Shown in pieces: positions 26,458-38,169 of a DNA stretch of 64,000 bases (position 1 is the stretch's first letter; each line of letters starts with the position of its first letter). The notes under the pieces are model-generated. The model made no database searches. It had not been told where the DNA came from and worked only from the letters and a program-made list of their open reading frames with translations. Position numbers and translations under genes: made by a program. The stretch lies in NCBI RefSeq assembly GCF_040719145.1, contig NZ_JBFDUZ010000001.1:2170001-2234000 (forward strand). The letters are read 5' to 3'. Origin of the DNA: Paenibacillus sp. JQZ6Y-1. Its GTDB lineage: Bacteria; Bacillota; Bacilli; Paenibacillales; Paenibacillaceae.

Positions 26458-26845
26458 TTGTTGTTCTCTCCTTACCCTATCGCTCTCTTTATCTATCTCT
26501 TTGTTATATGAATGTTTTTATCCTACTCCATTTTGCCCAGCAGGACAACGTGAAAATATGGACAACTTCAATTTTCAGCAGCTTTTCGACAGAAATTCAG
26601 CAAATAACGAACGGGGATCGCATCGTTCGCTTTTAAACCTTGAAAAATCGATATACAATCAGCCAATTTCACCTTTATTTTAATGCCTAAATCGTGTCCC
26701 ACCCATAGACATTGAATTCACTTTCTACTATTAATAATAGACTAGCAATTTTTCCAGTAACCATTTCTTTTATGCTAATAATTCCATATTTCTGTTTGAG
26801 ATCCGTTATCATAGCTGCATAACAATAAAAAATCAGACATAACAA
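26458..26845. other. Gene-free interval
   Basis: AT-rich sequence between the FUSC-type gene start and the terminator of the carboxypeptidase gene. It should hold the FUSC-gene promoter; nothing else is recognisable. Confidence 0.4.
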
Positions 26846-26892
26846 TTAAAAAAGAGTGATTATCCTCATACTAATCGGGGACAATCACTCTT
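26846..26892 (-). terminator. Terminator of the M32 carboxypeptidase gene
   Basis: The stem AAGAGTGATT...AATCACTCTT, with inner TCCTC/GGGGA pairing, runs into TTTTTT on the minus strand. Confidence 0.85.
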
Positions 26893-27039
26893 CTTCACTT
26901 ATCTTCATCTAACTGTTGTCTCCAATGATAACTAGGAAAGAAAACAGCCTCTTTCATCATCCGCCGCATATTCCTGCTTTTCATGAAGGAATACCCAACC
27001 GTACGTTTTACTATGTCATAATCTCATGCTATATCGTAA

Positions 27040-28557
27040 TTACAGGCTATAAATATCTGTATACTTCTGTTCCAGATAATCTGCCAGATAATCCGGGTTC
27101 AGTTCTTCGCCCGTAATATCGCGAATCAATTCAAACGGCGTTCTGCTTTTTCCAAAGCGATAGATTTTGTCAGTCAGCCATTCTTTGATCGGCAATAGAT
27201 TGCCAGCTGCGATCCACTCTTCAAACTGAGGCAGTTCTTGGCGCATTGTATTCGTGATCTGGGCTGCATACATATTCCCCAGCGAATAGGAAGCAAAATA
27301 ACCAAAGTCTCCGCCTGACCAGTGCACATCCTGCAATACGCCAAGTGCATTCGTTGGCGGTGTAATATTGAGATATTCCTCATACTTGCCATTCCAGACC
27401 TTCGGCAGATCAGCTACCGCTAGGTCTTCGTTGAACAGCATTTTCTCAATCTCATAACGAATAATAATATGCAGATTATACGTCAATTCATCCGCCTCAA
27501 TACGAATCAGCGAATTCTCCACCCGATTCGCGGCACGGTAAAATTGCTCCTGATCCACATCGGCAAGCTGCTCTGGGAACAACTTCTGTAACTTGTCATA
27601 ATACTGATCCCAGAATACACGACTACGACCAACAACATTCTCCCAAAAACGGGATTGCGATTCATGAATCCCCATGGATGTACCCGTAGCAAGTGGTGTA
27701 CCGACCAGATCGGTAGAAATGTTCTGCTCATACAGCGCATGTCCACCCTCATGCAGTGAACTAAAAATCGCGCTGAGCAGATCATCCCCGTAATAGTGCG
27801 TCGTAATACGTACATCGCCGGGATTCAGCCCAGTCGCAAACGGATGCTCGCTCTCATCCAGACGACCAGCATCAAAGTCATAACCCATTTCTTTGAGCAA
27901 AAAGTGACTGATCTCTTCTTGCTTTTGCAGATCATAATGTTGCTTGAGGAAATCATGTTCCGGCGTATAACCAGACTGCTGAATCTTTTGCAGCAAAGGC
28001 ACCAGACGTGACTTCAAACGATCAAATACTGCATCTAGCTTGGATACTGCCATATCTGGCTCAAACATATCCAGCAGGGTATCATACCGCGTATCTTTGG
28101 CACCCCAATAACCGATAAATTCACGCTTCATATCCACGATCTCAGTTAGCAGTGGTGCAAAGCCTTCGAAATCATTATTATGCTTGGCGTCTTCCCACAC
28201 TGTTTGCGCATGCGTCGTTAGACTAGCATACTTTTGAAAACGTTCTGGTGGAATTTGGCGATTGCGATCATACTCATCCTTGCATTCCTTGACCGAACGA
28301 CGATCATTATCGCTCAGCTGCTCGGATATTTCGGTACGGGACAAAAATTCCACATATTCGCCCATCTCATCTGAGATCGACAGCTTAAATGCTTCCGTAG
28401 CAAGCACGCCGATCGTATTCGCACGCATCTCAGCGCCTTTACGCGGCGCACCAGTACGCAAATCCCAGCCTAGTAGAGCGAGAGCTTCATTGTAACTACT
28501 GATTTTGCGGACAAGCTGCTGGAACGATTCTAGTACCTGTTGTACATTTTGATCCAT
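27040..28557 (-). CDS. M32-family metallocarboxypeptidase (carboxypeptidase Taq type)
   Basis: 505 residues, normal for the family. The zinc site is HEGGH in SLHEGGHALYEQN, with the downstream Glu in GIHESQSRFWENVVGRSRVFW. DVRITTHYYGDDL and the C-terminal KSRTPFELIRDITGEELNPDYLADYLEQKY are hallmarks of M32. It removes C-terminal amino acids from peptides in the cytosol. The ATG at 28557 has GGAG nine bases upstream; a TTG six bases earlier is less likely. It is a single gene. Confidence 0.95.
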   Translation of the reverse strand: MDQNVQQVLESFQQLVRKISSYNEALALLGWDLRTGAPRKGAEMRANTIGVLATEAFKLSISDEMGEYVEFLSRTEISEQLSDNDRRSVKECKDEYDRNRQIPPERFQKYASLTTHAQTVWEDAKHNNDFEGFAPLLTEIVDMKREFIGYWGAKDTRYDTLLDMFEPDMAVSKLDAVFDRLKSRLVPLLQKIQQSGYTPEHDFLKQHYDLQKQEEISHFLLKEMGYDFDAGRLDESEHPFATGLNPGDVRITTHYYGDDLLSAIFSSLHEGGHALYEQNISTDLVGTPLATGTSMGIHESQSRFWENVVGRSRVFWDQYYDKLQKLFPEQLADVDQEQFYRAANRVENSLIRIEADELTYNLHIIIRYEIEKMLFNEDLAVADLPKVWNGKYEEYLNITPPTNALGVLQDVHWSGGDFGYFASYSLGNMYAAQITNTMRQELPQFEEWIAAGNLLPIKEWLTDKIYRFGKSRTPFELIRDITGEELNPDYLADYLEQKYTDIYSL

Positions 28558-28870
28558 AACCAAGGTCTCCTTTTGTAGATGGGATAGGATGCAACGTAAT
28601 CCTGCTGCACATTCATTATGCTCAACTCTTACACAAACAACAAGATTTTGAGCAGCAAATCATGGTTCCTGCTTGATGATCTGTTTGGCGCACATTATAA
28701 TCAATGTTACATACACTATTCTTTAGCCGTCAAGATGGAGCTGTCGGTTTCATGACTATGCAGAAGAATATTAGATTTTACATGTTCACTTTGGGTATTT
28801 ATTCATTCTTCTGACTACTGTGAATAAATATCAACAAAAGTGAATATAAATACAATTAGATTCGCATTGT
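28558..28870. other. Intergenic region between divergent genes
   Basis: It must hold divergent promoters for the carboxypeptidase (minus) and carbonic anhydrase (plus) genes. TACAAT lies near 28851, but no well-spaced -35 is clear. Confidence 0.4.
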
Positions 28871-28885
28871 TTAGGAGGAGATCAC

Positions 28886-29464
28886 ATGGATTCATTGTCA
28901 AAAATCATGCAGTTTAACGAAGAGTTTGTATCCAGCAAACAATACGAGGAGTACAGTTCTAGTCCGTTTCCAGATAAAAAGCTTGTCATCGTTACGTGTA
29001 TGGATACCCGTCTCACCGAGCTGCTGCCACGCGCGATGAATATTCGTAACGGCGATGCTAAAATCATCAAAAATGCCGGTGCAGTTATTTCCCACCCGTA
29101 CGGTAGTGTTATGCGTAGCGTACTGGTTGCATTGTATGAACTGCAAGCGGAAGAAGTTATCGTATGCGGTCACTATGGTTGTGGCATGGCTGCACTGAAT
29201 GCTGATCATATGATTAATGAGATCAAAGAGCGCGGCGTTTCTCCAACTGTACTGTCAACTTTAGAACATTCTGGAATTGATTTAAAAAGTTGGTTGCAAG
29301 GGTTTGGTAACGAAAAGAACGGGGTAATCAATAGCGTGGATATCATTAAGAATCATCCATTACTTCCCCCCCATGTACCAGTGCACGGCATGATCATTGA
29401 TCCCTCGACAGGTCAATTGGAATTGCTTGTGAACGGGTACGCCCAGCAAGAAACTTCCATTTAG
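28886..29464 (+). CDS. Beta-class carbonic anhydrase
   Basis: 192 residues. Zinc ligands are visible: Cys and the Asp-Arg dyad in CMDTR (residues ~38-42), then His and Cys in CGHYGCGM (~95-101). The helical start and the C-terminal HGMIIDPSTGQLELLVNGY agree with small beta-CAs of Bacillales (YtiB-like). It interconverts CO2 and bicarbonate in the cytosol. AGGAGGAG lies at the right distance from the ATG, and a perfect terminator follows. It is a single-gene unit. Confidence 0.95.
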   Translation: MDSLSKIMQFNEEFVSSKQYEEYSSSPFPDKKLVIVTCMDTRLTELLPRAMNIRNGDAKIIKNAGAVISHPYGSVMRSVLVALYELQAEEVIVCGHYGCGMAALNADHMINEIKERGVSPTVLSTLEHSGIDLKSWLQGFGNEKNGVINSVDIIKNHPLLPPHVPVHGMIIDPSTGQLELLVNGYAQQETSI

Positions 29465-29524
29465 CGGACGGATTTAACGGCTTCCTACATAATCTTCATT
29501 ACGGAAGAAGCCGCCCATACCGCC

Positions 29525-29560
29525 AGGACACGAAGCATGCTTCGTGTCCTTTTTATTTTA
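29525..29560 (+). terminator. Terminator of the carbonic anhydrase gene
   Basis: The perfect 11-base stem AGGACACGAAG / CTTCGTGTCCT with a CATG loop is followed by TTTTTATTTT. Confidence 0.96.
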
Positions 29561-29931
29561 TCTGCGAACTAGGCTGTTCGGTCTTTATAAAAAAATACAT
29601 AAAAACCATACACATTTTTGAATCTTTTTAAGAATGTTTACGTATTATATATTGTGTATCGTTTATTTACTCTCAGCAGCCGTTTTATAGATATGTGGCT
29701 GTCAGCTGAAGCATAACGCCCGTAACAACCATGCAGCGGATTGGCCGATCCTTTTACCTGCTGGAGTTTATTTCTGTACGGGTGCACAGTTGAACAGCTT
29801 ACATTCGTTGTGACTTTTGATCTGTAATTATGAAAATTGTTTGTCTATTTCCCTTTATTTTTGTGTACTTTCCCGTATTTTGTCGGCACCTTTCTTGCGA
29901 AAGCATACAGTTGTAGTGTACACTTTATCTT
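29561..29931. other. Gene-free interval ahead of the PadR gene
   Basis: AT-rich, with no supported gene. The frame of the PadR gene is open back to 29837, but that stretch codes an implausible Phe/Cys-rich peptide. A promoter-like TTGCGA...TACACT lies near 29896-29925. Confidence 0.4.
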
Positions 29932-29945
29932 AAATCGGCCGATTT
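29932..29945. promoter_or_regulatory. 14-bp perfect palindrome, possible PadR autoregulatory operator
   Basis: AAATCGGCCGATTT is a perfect palindrome 30 bases upstream of the PadR start. A second short palindrome, AGTGTACACT, overlaps a likely -10 just upstream. PadR-family proteins often bind inverted repeats at their own promoters; no direct evidence exists here. Confidence 0.5.
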
Positions 29946-29974
29946 GTTGCTTGATAGATAGGAGAGACTGCCTT

Positions 29975-30538
29975 ATGAATACGCTATCGTATGGTTTACT
30001 TGCATTGCTTGCCCGCAAGCGTTCTTCCGGTTATGACCTGATGCTCAGAATCCAGCCTTTCTGGCAGGCTAAGCATAGTCAAATTTACCCACTGTTGTCC
30101 CGTATGGAGGAGCAAGAATTGCTCACTGCCGAATGGGTCAAACAAACGGATAAGCCGGACAAAAAGATTTATGCTATCACCCCGACAGGTGAACAAAAGC
30201 TTCAGGAATGGATTCAACTGCCCGCCGGAGAACCGGTTACACGCGATGAACTTGTACTGAAAGCATTCTGTCTGTGGATCACGGATCGCGATACCGCTAT
30301 CTCGCTATTCCGTAAGCGTTCCATTTTCTATCAGGAACAAATTCACTATTTTGAGCAGGCGATTCACAAAATGGCGGACGAGAGCCATCATTTCGGTTCT
30401 CCTGATTTTGGACTGTACATTCTTCGTCAAAAAGCGCTTGGTACAGCCCGTTCGAACATGGAATGGACAACCTGGGTTATTGATACGCTCAAACATTCAA
30501 CTCCATCCGAAGCAACAACGGAACCTCAACACCATTAA
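29975..30538 (+). CDS. PadR-family transcriptional regulator
   Basis: 187 residues from the ATG at 29975, behind GGAGAG. The PadR winged helix is clear: MNTLSYGLLALLARKRSSGYDLMLRIQ, then HSQIYPLLSRMEEQELL and the wing KKIYAITPTGEQKLQEWI. The C-terminal helical half (~95-175) matches PadR subfamily 1 dimerisation coiled coils. It is likely a repressor responding to a small aromatic or stress signal. The nearby palindrome at 29932-29945 may be its operator. The target gene is not obvious; the next gene codes for a membrane protein. Confidence 0.9.
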   Translation: MNTLSYGLLALLARKRSSGYDLMLRIQPFWQAKHSQIYPLLSRMEEQELLTAEWVKQTDKPDKKIYAITPTGEQKLQEWIQLPAGEPVTRDELVLKAFCLWITDRDTAISLFRKRSIFYQEQIHYFEQAIHKMADESHHFGSPDFGLYILRQKALGTARSNMEWTTWVIDTLKHSTPSEATTEPQHH

Positions 30539-30638
30539 TTGGCTTTATTTATAAGAAAAGATTGAAACGCCTAGGCTTCCTGTTCGTATACCATTAGAAG
30601 CACCAAAAATTCAACTTACCAGAGGGAGCATACAGATA

Positions 30639-31079
30639 ATGAAAAAAGTGCTTATGGTCTTCATGGCATTTACGTTATTTTTCGCTTCGCTTGGCGTTGC
30701 CAGTGATGCGGATGCAAGACGCGGTGGCGGCGGATTCAAATCTCAGCCTAAATCGTACACAACCACACCGAACCGTGCGGACAATAACAGCGGCAGCGTG
30801 AACAGTACAAACCGTTCCGGTGCTAACAACAGCTCGACAGCCGGAACTACTGGCAAACGTGGATTTTTCAGTGGCGGTAGCTTCTTTACCGGTCTGATGG
30901 TCGGCGGTCTGGCAGGCATGCTGTTTGGCGGCATGTTTGCAAATATGGGCTTTATGGGCGATTTCCTTGGTCTGCTCGTAAACCTGGCAGCTATTTATGT
31001 ACTCTTTATTGCAGCTCGCGGCATTTATCGTATGATTCGTCAGCGTAAAAAACCAGCTGACCCTTACGACAGACGATAA
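30639..31079 (+). CDS. Glycine-rich membrane protein with signal peptide
   Basis: 146 residues. The signal peptide (MKKVLMVFMAFTLFFASLGVAS) ends before DADARRGGGGFKSQP. A Ser/Asn/Thr-rich spacer (~40-80) leads to two hydrophobic stretches, FFTGLMVGGLAGMLFGGMFANMG and LLVNLAAIYVLFIAARGIYRMI, and a basic tail. This order (RRGGGGF motif, polar linker, GGxxGMLFGG helix) is seen in Firmicute proteins annotated as Tim44-like membrane proteins. Its function is unknown. Its stop overlaps the next start by one base, so the two genes form a pair. Confidence 0.75.
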   Translation: MKKVLMVFMAFTLFFASLGVASDADARRGGGGFKSQPKSYTTTPNRADNNSGSVNSTNRSGANNSSTAGTTGKRGFFSGGSFFTGLMVGGLAGMLFGGMFANMGFMGDFLGLLVNLAAIYVLFIAARGIYRMIRQRKKPADPYDRR

Positions 31080-31372
31080 TGGCAATGACGCTGAGCATGG
31101 ACGAGATTATTAATGCAGTATGCTTGAACATCGCTGAACGTAAAGGCATCAAGCCTACGGACGTGACGGTTCAACTGGCATGGGAAGAAGATACCGGCTA
31201 TACTGCGGAAGTCTGGTCACTGGGACGCAGCCAGTACCTGATCGAAAGTAATCTCTACGAAGCCATTCTGCGTTACATGTTTTCCGAATACAATGCGAGA
31301 GTATTTCGTGAACAGGTGGAATTGATTTTGAATGAAGATGCCGAGGAGATTCAGGCAATCATTCGTGATTGA
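31079..31372 (+). CDS. YxcD-like (DUF2653) protein
   Basis: 97 residues. LSMDEIINAVCLNIAERKGIKPTDVTVQLAWEEDTGYTAEVW and the central RSQYLIESNLYEAILRYM match the small YxcD/DUF2653 family of Bacillales, of unknown role. The start overlaps the stop of the membrane-protein gene (TAATG), so translation is coupled, and the pairing suggests a shared task at the membrane. A terminator follows about 100 bases on. Confidence 0.8.
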   Translation: MAMTLSMDEIINAVCLNIAERKGIKPTDVTVQLAWEEDTGYTAEVWSLGRSQYLIESNLYEAILRYMFSEYNARVFREQVELILNEDAEEIQAIIRD

Positions 31373-31475
31373 TGCACGATCCGTCCTGATTATGGATCGA
31401 TACCTGTGCAGACTATTAGATCCTGCTTGTATCGTATCCGTTATCTAATCACTGGACGTACTAACGACTGAAAAC

Positions 31476-31521
31476 AAACCCTGTCCTATTGCAGACACCT
31501 GCGATGGAGACAGGGTTTTTG
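31476..31521 (+). terminator. Terminator of the membrane protein/YxcD pair
   Basis: The ten-base stem AAACCCTGTC / GACAGGGTTT ends in TTTTT. Confidence 0.85.
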
Positions 31522-31538
31522 GTGTTTATGTATTCTTG

Positions 31539-31567
31539 TTGACAAGACACTCGTCGCTTGTTAGAGT
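31539..31567 (+). promoter_or_regulatory. Promoter of the 6-phospho-beta-glucosidase gene
   Basis: TTGACA, a 17-base spacer and TAGAGT. It lies 25 bases upstream of the antiterminator-like element, giving a ~155-base leader. Confidence 0.8.
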
Positions 31568-31591
31568 TTTAGTGACAAATACATTCACTTT

Positions 31592-31613
31592 AGGGATGTT
31601 ACCTGCGGGGCAT

Positions 31614-31618
<5 letters not shown>
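31592..31618 (+). promoter_or_regulatory. RAT-like antiterminator, shortened variant
   Basis: 27 bases from AGG to CCT with the RAT landmarks GTTAC and GGCA-AACCT. It folds as AGG/CCT, AUG/CAU and CC/GG stems with two asymmetric internal loops. It lacks the ATTG and the CTG-CAG upper stem of the two clear RATs at 33335 and 34556. Its last bases (AACCT) are the first bases of the terminator stem that follows, so the two folds exclude each other. Confidence 0.65.
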
Positions 31619-33170
<1,552 letters not shown>

Positions 33171-33193
33171 GTATTCCTATAGGCAACAAAGTC

Positions 33194-33250
33194 GAATCAG
33201 AATGTGCGAACAGTCTATAGGGCTGTAAGCGCATATTCTGATTCTTTTTT
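33194..33250 (+). terminator. Terminator of bglA
   Basis: The ten-base arms GAATCAGAAT / ATTCTGATTC, with further inner pairing TGCG/CGCA, are followed by six T. Confidence 0.92.
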
Positions 33251-33255
33251 ACGTC

Positions 33256-33270
33256 ATGGAAGCGTTGACA
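33256..33270 (+). promoter_or_regulatory. Perfect cre site at the licT promoter
   Basis: ATGGAAGCGTTGACA matches WTGNAANCGNWNNCW at every position and overlaps the -35 TTGACA. CcpA binding here would block licT transcription. Confidence 0.85.
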
Positions 33271-33293
33271 GGAGAAGACGTTGCGGCTACACT
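33265..33293 (+). promoter_or_regulatory. Promoter of licT
   Basis: TTGACA (33265-33270), a 17-base spacer and TACACT (33288-33293). Transcription should start near 33300, about 35 bases ahead of the RAT. Confidence 0.88.
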
Positions 33294-33334
33294 AAACCTA
33301 ACATTATAAATAACATCATTGTTCATACTGGATT

Positions 33335-33364
33335 AGGATTGTTACTGGTCTGCAGGCAAAACCT
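33335..33364 (+). promoter_or_regulatory. RAT antiterminator in the licT leader
   Basis: 30 bases starting AGGATTGTTACTGG and ending GCAGGCAAAACCT, an essentially canonical BglG/LicT target. The CTG/CAG upper stem and the GG/CC base are intact. It shares its end with the following terminator stem. Confidence 0.95.
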
Positions 33365-33427
33365 AAGCCGCCAAATAAAGGAAGACTATTCCGTCTCTCC
33401 TATTTTGTCGTGCTTCGGTTTTTTTGT
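33358..33427 (+). terminator. Leader terminator of licT
   Basis: A long interrupted hairpin: AAAACCTAAGC pairs with GCTTCGGTTTT, and inner AAATA-GGA-GAC with GTC-TCC-TATTT. It is followed by a T-run. It starts inside the RAT, so RAT formation prevents it. Confidence 0.88.
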
Positions 33428-33546
33428 ATTGGAACAAGGAACAGATGAACGATGCGACGCAATCGCGTAAAACGCAGGTTATATTGTGCATGATAGGTTT
33501 TGTTGTGCATAATAAGCTTGTCAGGTATGTAGATCGGGGGATCGAT

Positions 33547-34380
33547 ATGAAAATTGCAAAGGTGATCAACAATAACGTAATCAGCGTCTTTCAAGCAGAT
33601 GGCACAGAGTTGGTTGTGATGGGTCGGGGCATCGCTTTTAAAAAAAAGCCCGGCGATGAGGTGGAACAACGTAATATCCAGAAAGTATTTGCCCTGAAAA
33701 ATAAAAAGGCTTCCGATAACTTCAAAATGCTGCTGCGTGAAGTTCCGATTGAGCTGATTGTTATCGTGGAGGAGATCATTTCCTACAGTCGTCAGATCCT
33801 CGGCAAGACGCTCAATGAGAATATCTATGTCTCGCTCACTGATCATATGAATTTTGCCATTGAACGGCATCAGCAAGGTCTAGAGATTAGAAATGTGCTG
33901 CTATGGGAGATCAAGCAGCTGTATCGTGAGGAGTTTGGCATCGGTTTGCGAATGTTGGAGCAGATCAAGGACAAAATGCAGATTGAGCTGCCAGAAGATG
34001 AAGCGGCATTTATTGCTATACATATCATCAATGCCGAGATGAATGAGGATGTTCGCACGACAATGAATATTACACGCTTTATGCATAGCATCATCAATAT
34101 CGTCAAATACCATTTTAAAACAGAGTTTGAAGAGGATTCATTGAATTATTTTCGCTTTATCACCCATCTCAAGTTTTTCGCTCAACGGATTATGCATAAG
34201 ACGCATTATGACAATAACTACGATCATTTGTATGGGATGATCAAGGAACAGCATCGAGATGCAGCAGCATGTACAGAAAAGATTCGACTATTCGTGCAAA
34301 AGGAATATGAGCACGAGCTGACGAATGAGGAAATGCTCTATCTGACCGTGCATATTCAGCGCATTGTTAGCCGTAATTAA
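33547..34380 (+). CDS. licT: BglG/LicT-family transcriptional antiterminator
   Basis: 277 residues from the ATG at 33547, which follows GGGGGAT; the 41 open codons upstream lie in the leader. The CAT RNA-binding domain (1-55) has MKIAKVINNNVISVF and GRGIAFKKKPGD. PRD1 and PRD2 follow with all four expected histidines: TDHMNFAI, AIHIINAE, THLKFFAQRI and TVHIQRI. Phosphorylation of these by HPr or IIBCA sets activity. It should bind the RATs in the licT and bglP leaders and perhaps the variant in the bglA leader, so it controls its own gene too. Confidence 0.96.
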   Translation: MKIAKVINNNVISVFQADGTELVVMGRGIAFKKKPGDEVEQRNIQKVFALKNKKASDNFKMLLREVPIELIVIVEEIISYSRQILGKTLNENIYVSLTDHMNFAIERHQQGLEIRNVLLWEIKQLYREEFGIGLRMLEQIKDKMQIELPEDEAAFIAIHIINAEMNEDVRTTMNITRFMHSIINIVKYHFKTEFEEDSLNYFRFITHLKFFAQRIMHKTHYDNNYDHLYGMIKEQHRDAAACTEKIRLFVQKEYEHELTNEEMLYLTVHIQRIVSRN

Positions 34381-34498
34381 CGGTCAATTAATCTTCTACC
34401 CTATACTAGATCACCATTGCTGGCATTCATCATATGTATACAAGAACATAAGAGAATACAAGCAGTATACTTTAAACGTGGATTTTAAAATGTATGCG

Positions 34499-34527
34499 TT
34501 GACAAAAGCATGAAAGCGTTATATCTT
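34499..34527 (+). promoter_or_regulatory. Promoter of bglP, overlapped by a cre-like site
   Basis: TTGACA (34499-34504), a 17-base spacer and TATCTT. The cre-like sequence ATGAAAGCGTTATAT (34510-34524) covers spacer and -10 and has one mismatch to the CcpA consensus. Confidence 0.8.
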
Positions 34528-34555
34528 AAAAGTATAAATCACATATAACCCGACT

Positions 34556-36604
<2,049 letters not shown>

Positions 36605-36718
36605 TATGCTATGTGGTTGGGATTGGGTTGAATGTTTCAGATACCACTAACCAAAATGACAATGATCAAGACAGGTACAGAGATATGGTGTTCTGTACAA
36701 ATCTACCTCTACTCATAA

Positions 36719-36762
36719 CAAAACGACGGTATGGTGCAAATTCGCTCCATCCCGTCGTTTTA
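36719..36762. terminator. Bidirectional terminator between bglP and the phosphatase gene
   Basis: AAAACGACGG-T-ATGG pairs with CCAT-C-CCGTCGTTTT. T-rich sequence follows on both strands, fitting the convergent genes. Confidence 0.88.
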
Positions 36763-36788
36763 TTTATCTAGTCTACAGGTTCGTTCAC

Positions 36789-37943
36789 TTATTGAGCCGA
36801 GTCACTCGGCAGCTGCTGCAAGTTGACCGACACAATACATACATCCTCCTGCTGACGATGCAAGCGGGTCAGTTTGGCAAGAAATGCTTCATTGTCCTGA
36901 TACAGCAGACTTTGCGCGTATTGTTCCAATTCGTCAATGACCGACTTCGGATTTGTACCTGGACGAGTAATCAGACCGTTCGTATATAGTACGATGCGTG
37001 CAGCGTCCTCATATTCTACAACATGCGTATCGGTGCTCATATCATGCTTCATACCGATCGGCTCCGTTGTTACTGTCAGACGTACCGGATCTTTGCCCTC
37101 AGCTAGTAGCAAGCCTTGCGCATGACCAGCGTTGAAGTATTCAATCTGCTTCTGCTCTAGATCGACCATCATATAGATGGCGGTAAAATAAACGGCACGA
37201 CGCATTTTGCCAAACAATGTGCGCATTTGCCGATTCAACTCAGCGCAGACTTCCTTCGGACGACGATAAATGCCAACGATGCCATCGAGCAAGGAACGAA
37301 TCGACATGCTAATCAGTGCCGCCGAGATGCCGCTACCGGATACGTCGATCAGCAGCACACCATATTGCTTCTCGTTAAAGTTTTTCCAGTAAAACATATC
37401 GCCAGATACATCAGACGATTGAATATAGCTACTACGGATATTGATACCAGGTTCTGTCAATGATGGAGTAAGCACGCTGTTTTGCAAGTGACGGGCGAGC
37501 TGAAGATCCTTTTGCATACGGGACTCCCACTCTTTACGTGCATCGGTTTCCTTTTTCAAACGAAGCGCAGATTGTACGCGTGCCAGCAGCTCGTATTCTG
37601 GACCGCCCTTTTCGATAAAGTCCATGCCACCTGCATTAAAGGCTTCTTTAAAATGCACTCGATCCGCAGTCAGGAAAATAATCGGCAAATCCTGATACAC
37701 GGGCATCGACTTAATCAGCTTACATGCTGCAATGCCATCGACTTCGGGCATAACGATATCGAGCAAAATCAGATCAATCGAAGCTGGCTTACGCGGTGCT
37801 TGACCGTCATACACACCTAGCAATTGATATGCTTCCTGTGCCGAGCCAGCAGTAATCACATCTTCATAACCAGCTGTTTTCAGTATATTTTCAATAAAAG
37901 CAAGGTTTAACTTGGAATCATCCACTATCAGTATGCTGCTCAT
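36789..37943 (-). CDS. Response regulator with PP2C/SpoIIE phosphatase-like domain, motif-degenerate paralogue
   Basis: 384 residues. The receiver domain (1-~125) looks intact: acidic VDDSK, phospho-Asp in ILLDIVMPE, the Thr of FLTAD and Lys of IEKGG. A coiled linker with RLKKETDARKEWE follows, then an RsbU/SpoIIE-type phosphatase domain (~165-375). It is closely similar to the gene at 43981-45117. Compared with that gene, DVSGHG is DVSGSG, the metal-binding YTDG is YTNG, and the DDD before the last strand is QED. These changes suggest weakened or lost catalysis. It is a single gene, separated from the phosphatase operon by phzF-like and HD-GYP genes. Confidence 0.9.
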   Translation of the reverse strand: MSSILIVDDSKLNLAFIENILKTAGYEDVITAGSAQEAYQLLGVYDGQAPRKPASIDLILLDIVMPEVDGIAACKLIKSMPVYQDLPIIFLTADRVHFKEAFNAGGMDFIEKGGPEYELLARVQSALRLKKETDARKEWESRMQKDLQLARHLQNSVLTPSLTEPGINIRSSYIQSSDVSGDMFYWKNFNEKQYGVLLIDVSGSGISAALISMSIRSLLDGIVGIYRRPKEVCAELNRQMRTLFGKMRRAVYFTAIYMMVDLEQKQIEYFNAGHAQGLLLAEGKDPVRLTVTTEPIGMKHDMSTDTHVVEYEDAARIVLYTNGLITRPGTNPKSVIDELEQYAQSLLYQDNEAFLAKLTRLHRQQEDVCIVSVNLQQLPSDSAQ

Positions 37944-38048
37944 CGGGTATTCCTCCTGAAAATGAAAAGGTATACCTCTTTTTCGTCAAAATGTGCAAAA
38001 GATGTAATAGCGATTCAGTTAGCCGTTAAGATATTTTAGGAATATCGC

Positions 38049-38084
38049 AAAAAAAAGGACAAGGTTGGTATGCCTTGTCCTTTT
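38049..38084 (-). terminator. Terminator of the PhzF-type gene
   Basis: The perfect 12-base stem AAAAGGACAAGG / CCTTGTCCTTTT runs into eight T on the minus strand. Confidence 0.93.
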
Positions 38085-38169
38085 GCTATACGTATGCAGA
38101 TGAGTGGATTGGTGATCAGTAGAAATGGATCGGTTACACTCTTTTATAGAAAGTTGATAAAAAAGTTAC

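Noticed and set aside
28780-28800. SigB-type promoter (GGGTAT with a weak -35) before the carbonic anhydrase gene
   Set aside because: The -35 fits poorly and paenibacilli generally lack SigB.
29837-29974. Longer N-terminus of the PadR protein
   Set aside because: It would place the palindrome and promoter inside the gene and adds a Phe/Cys-rich stretch; PadR domains begin at the chosen Met.
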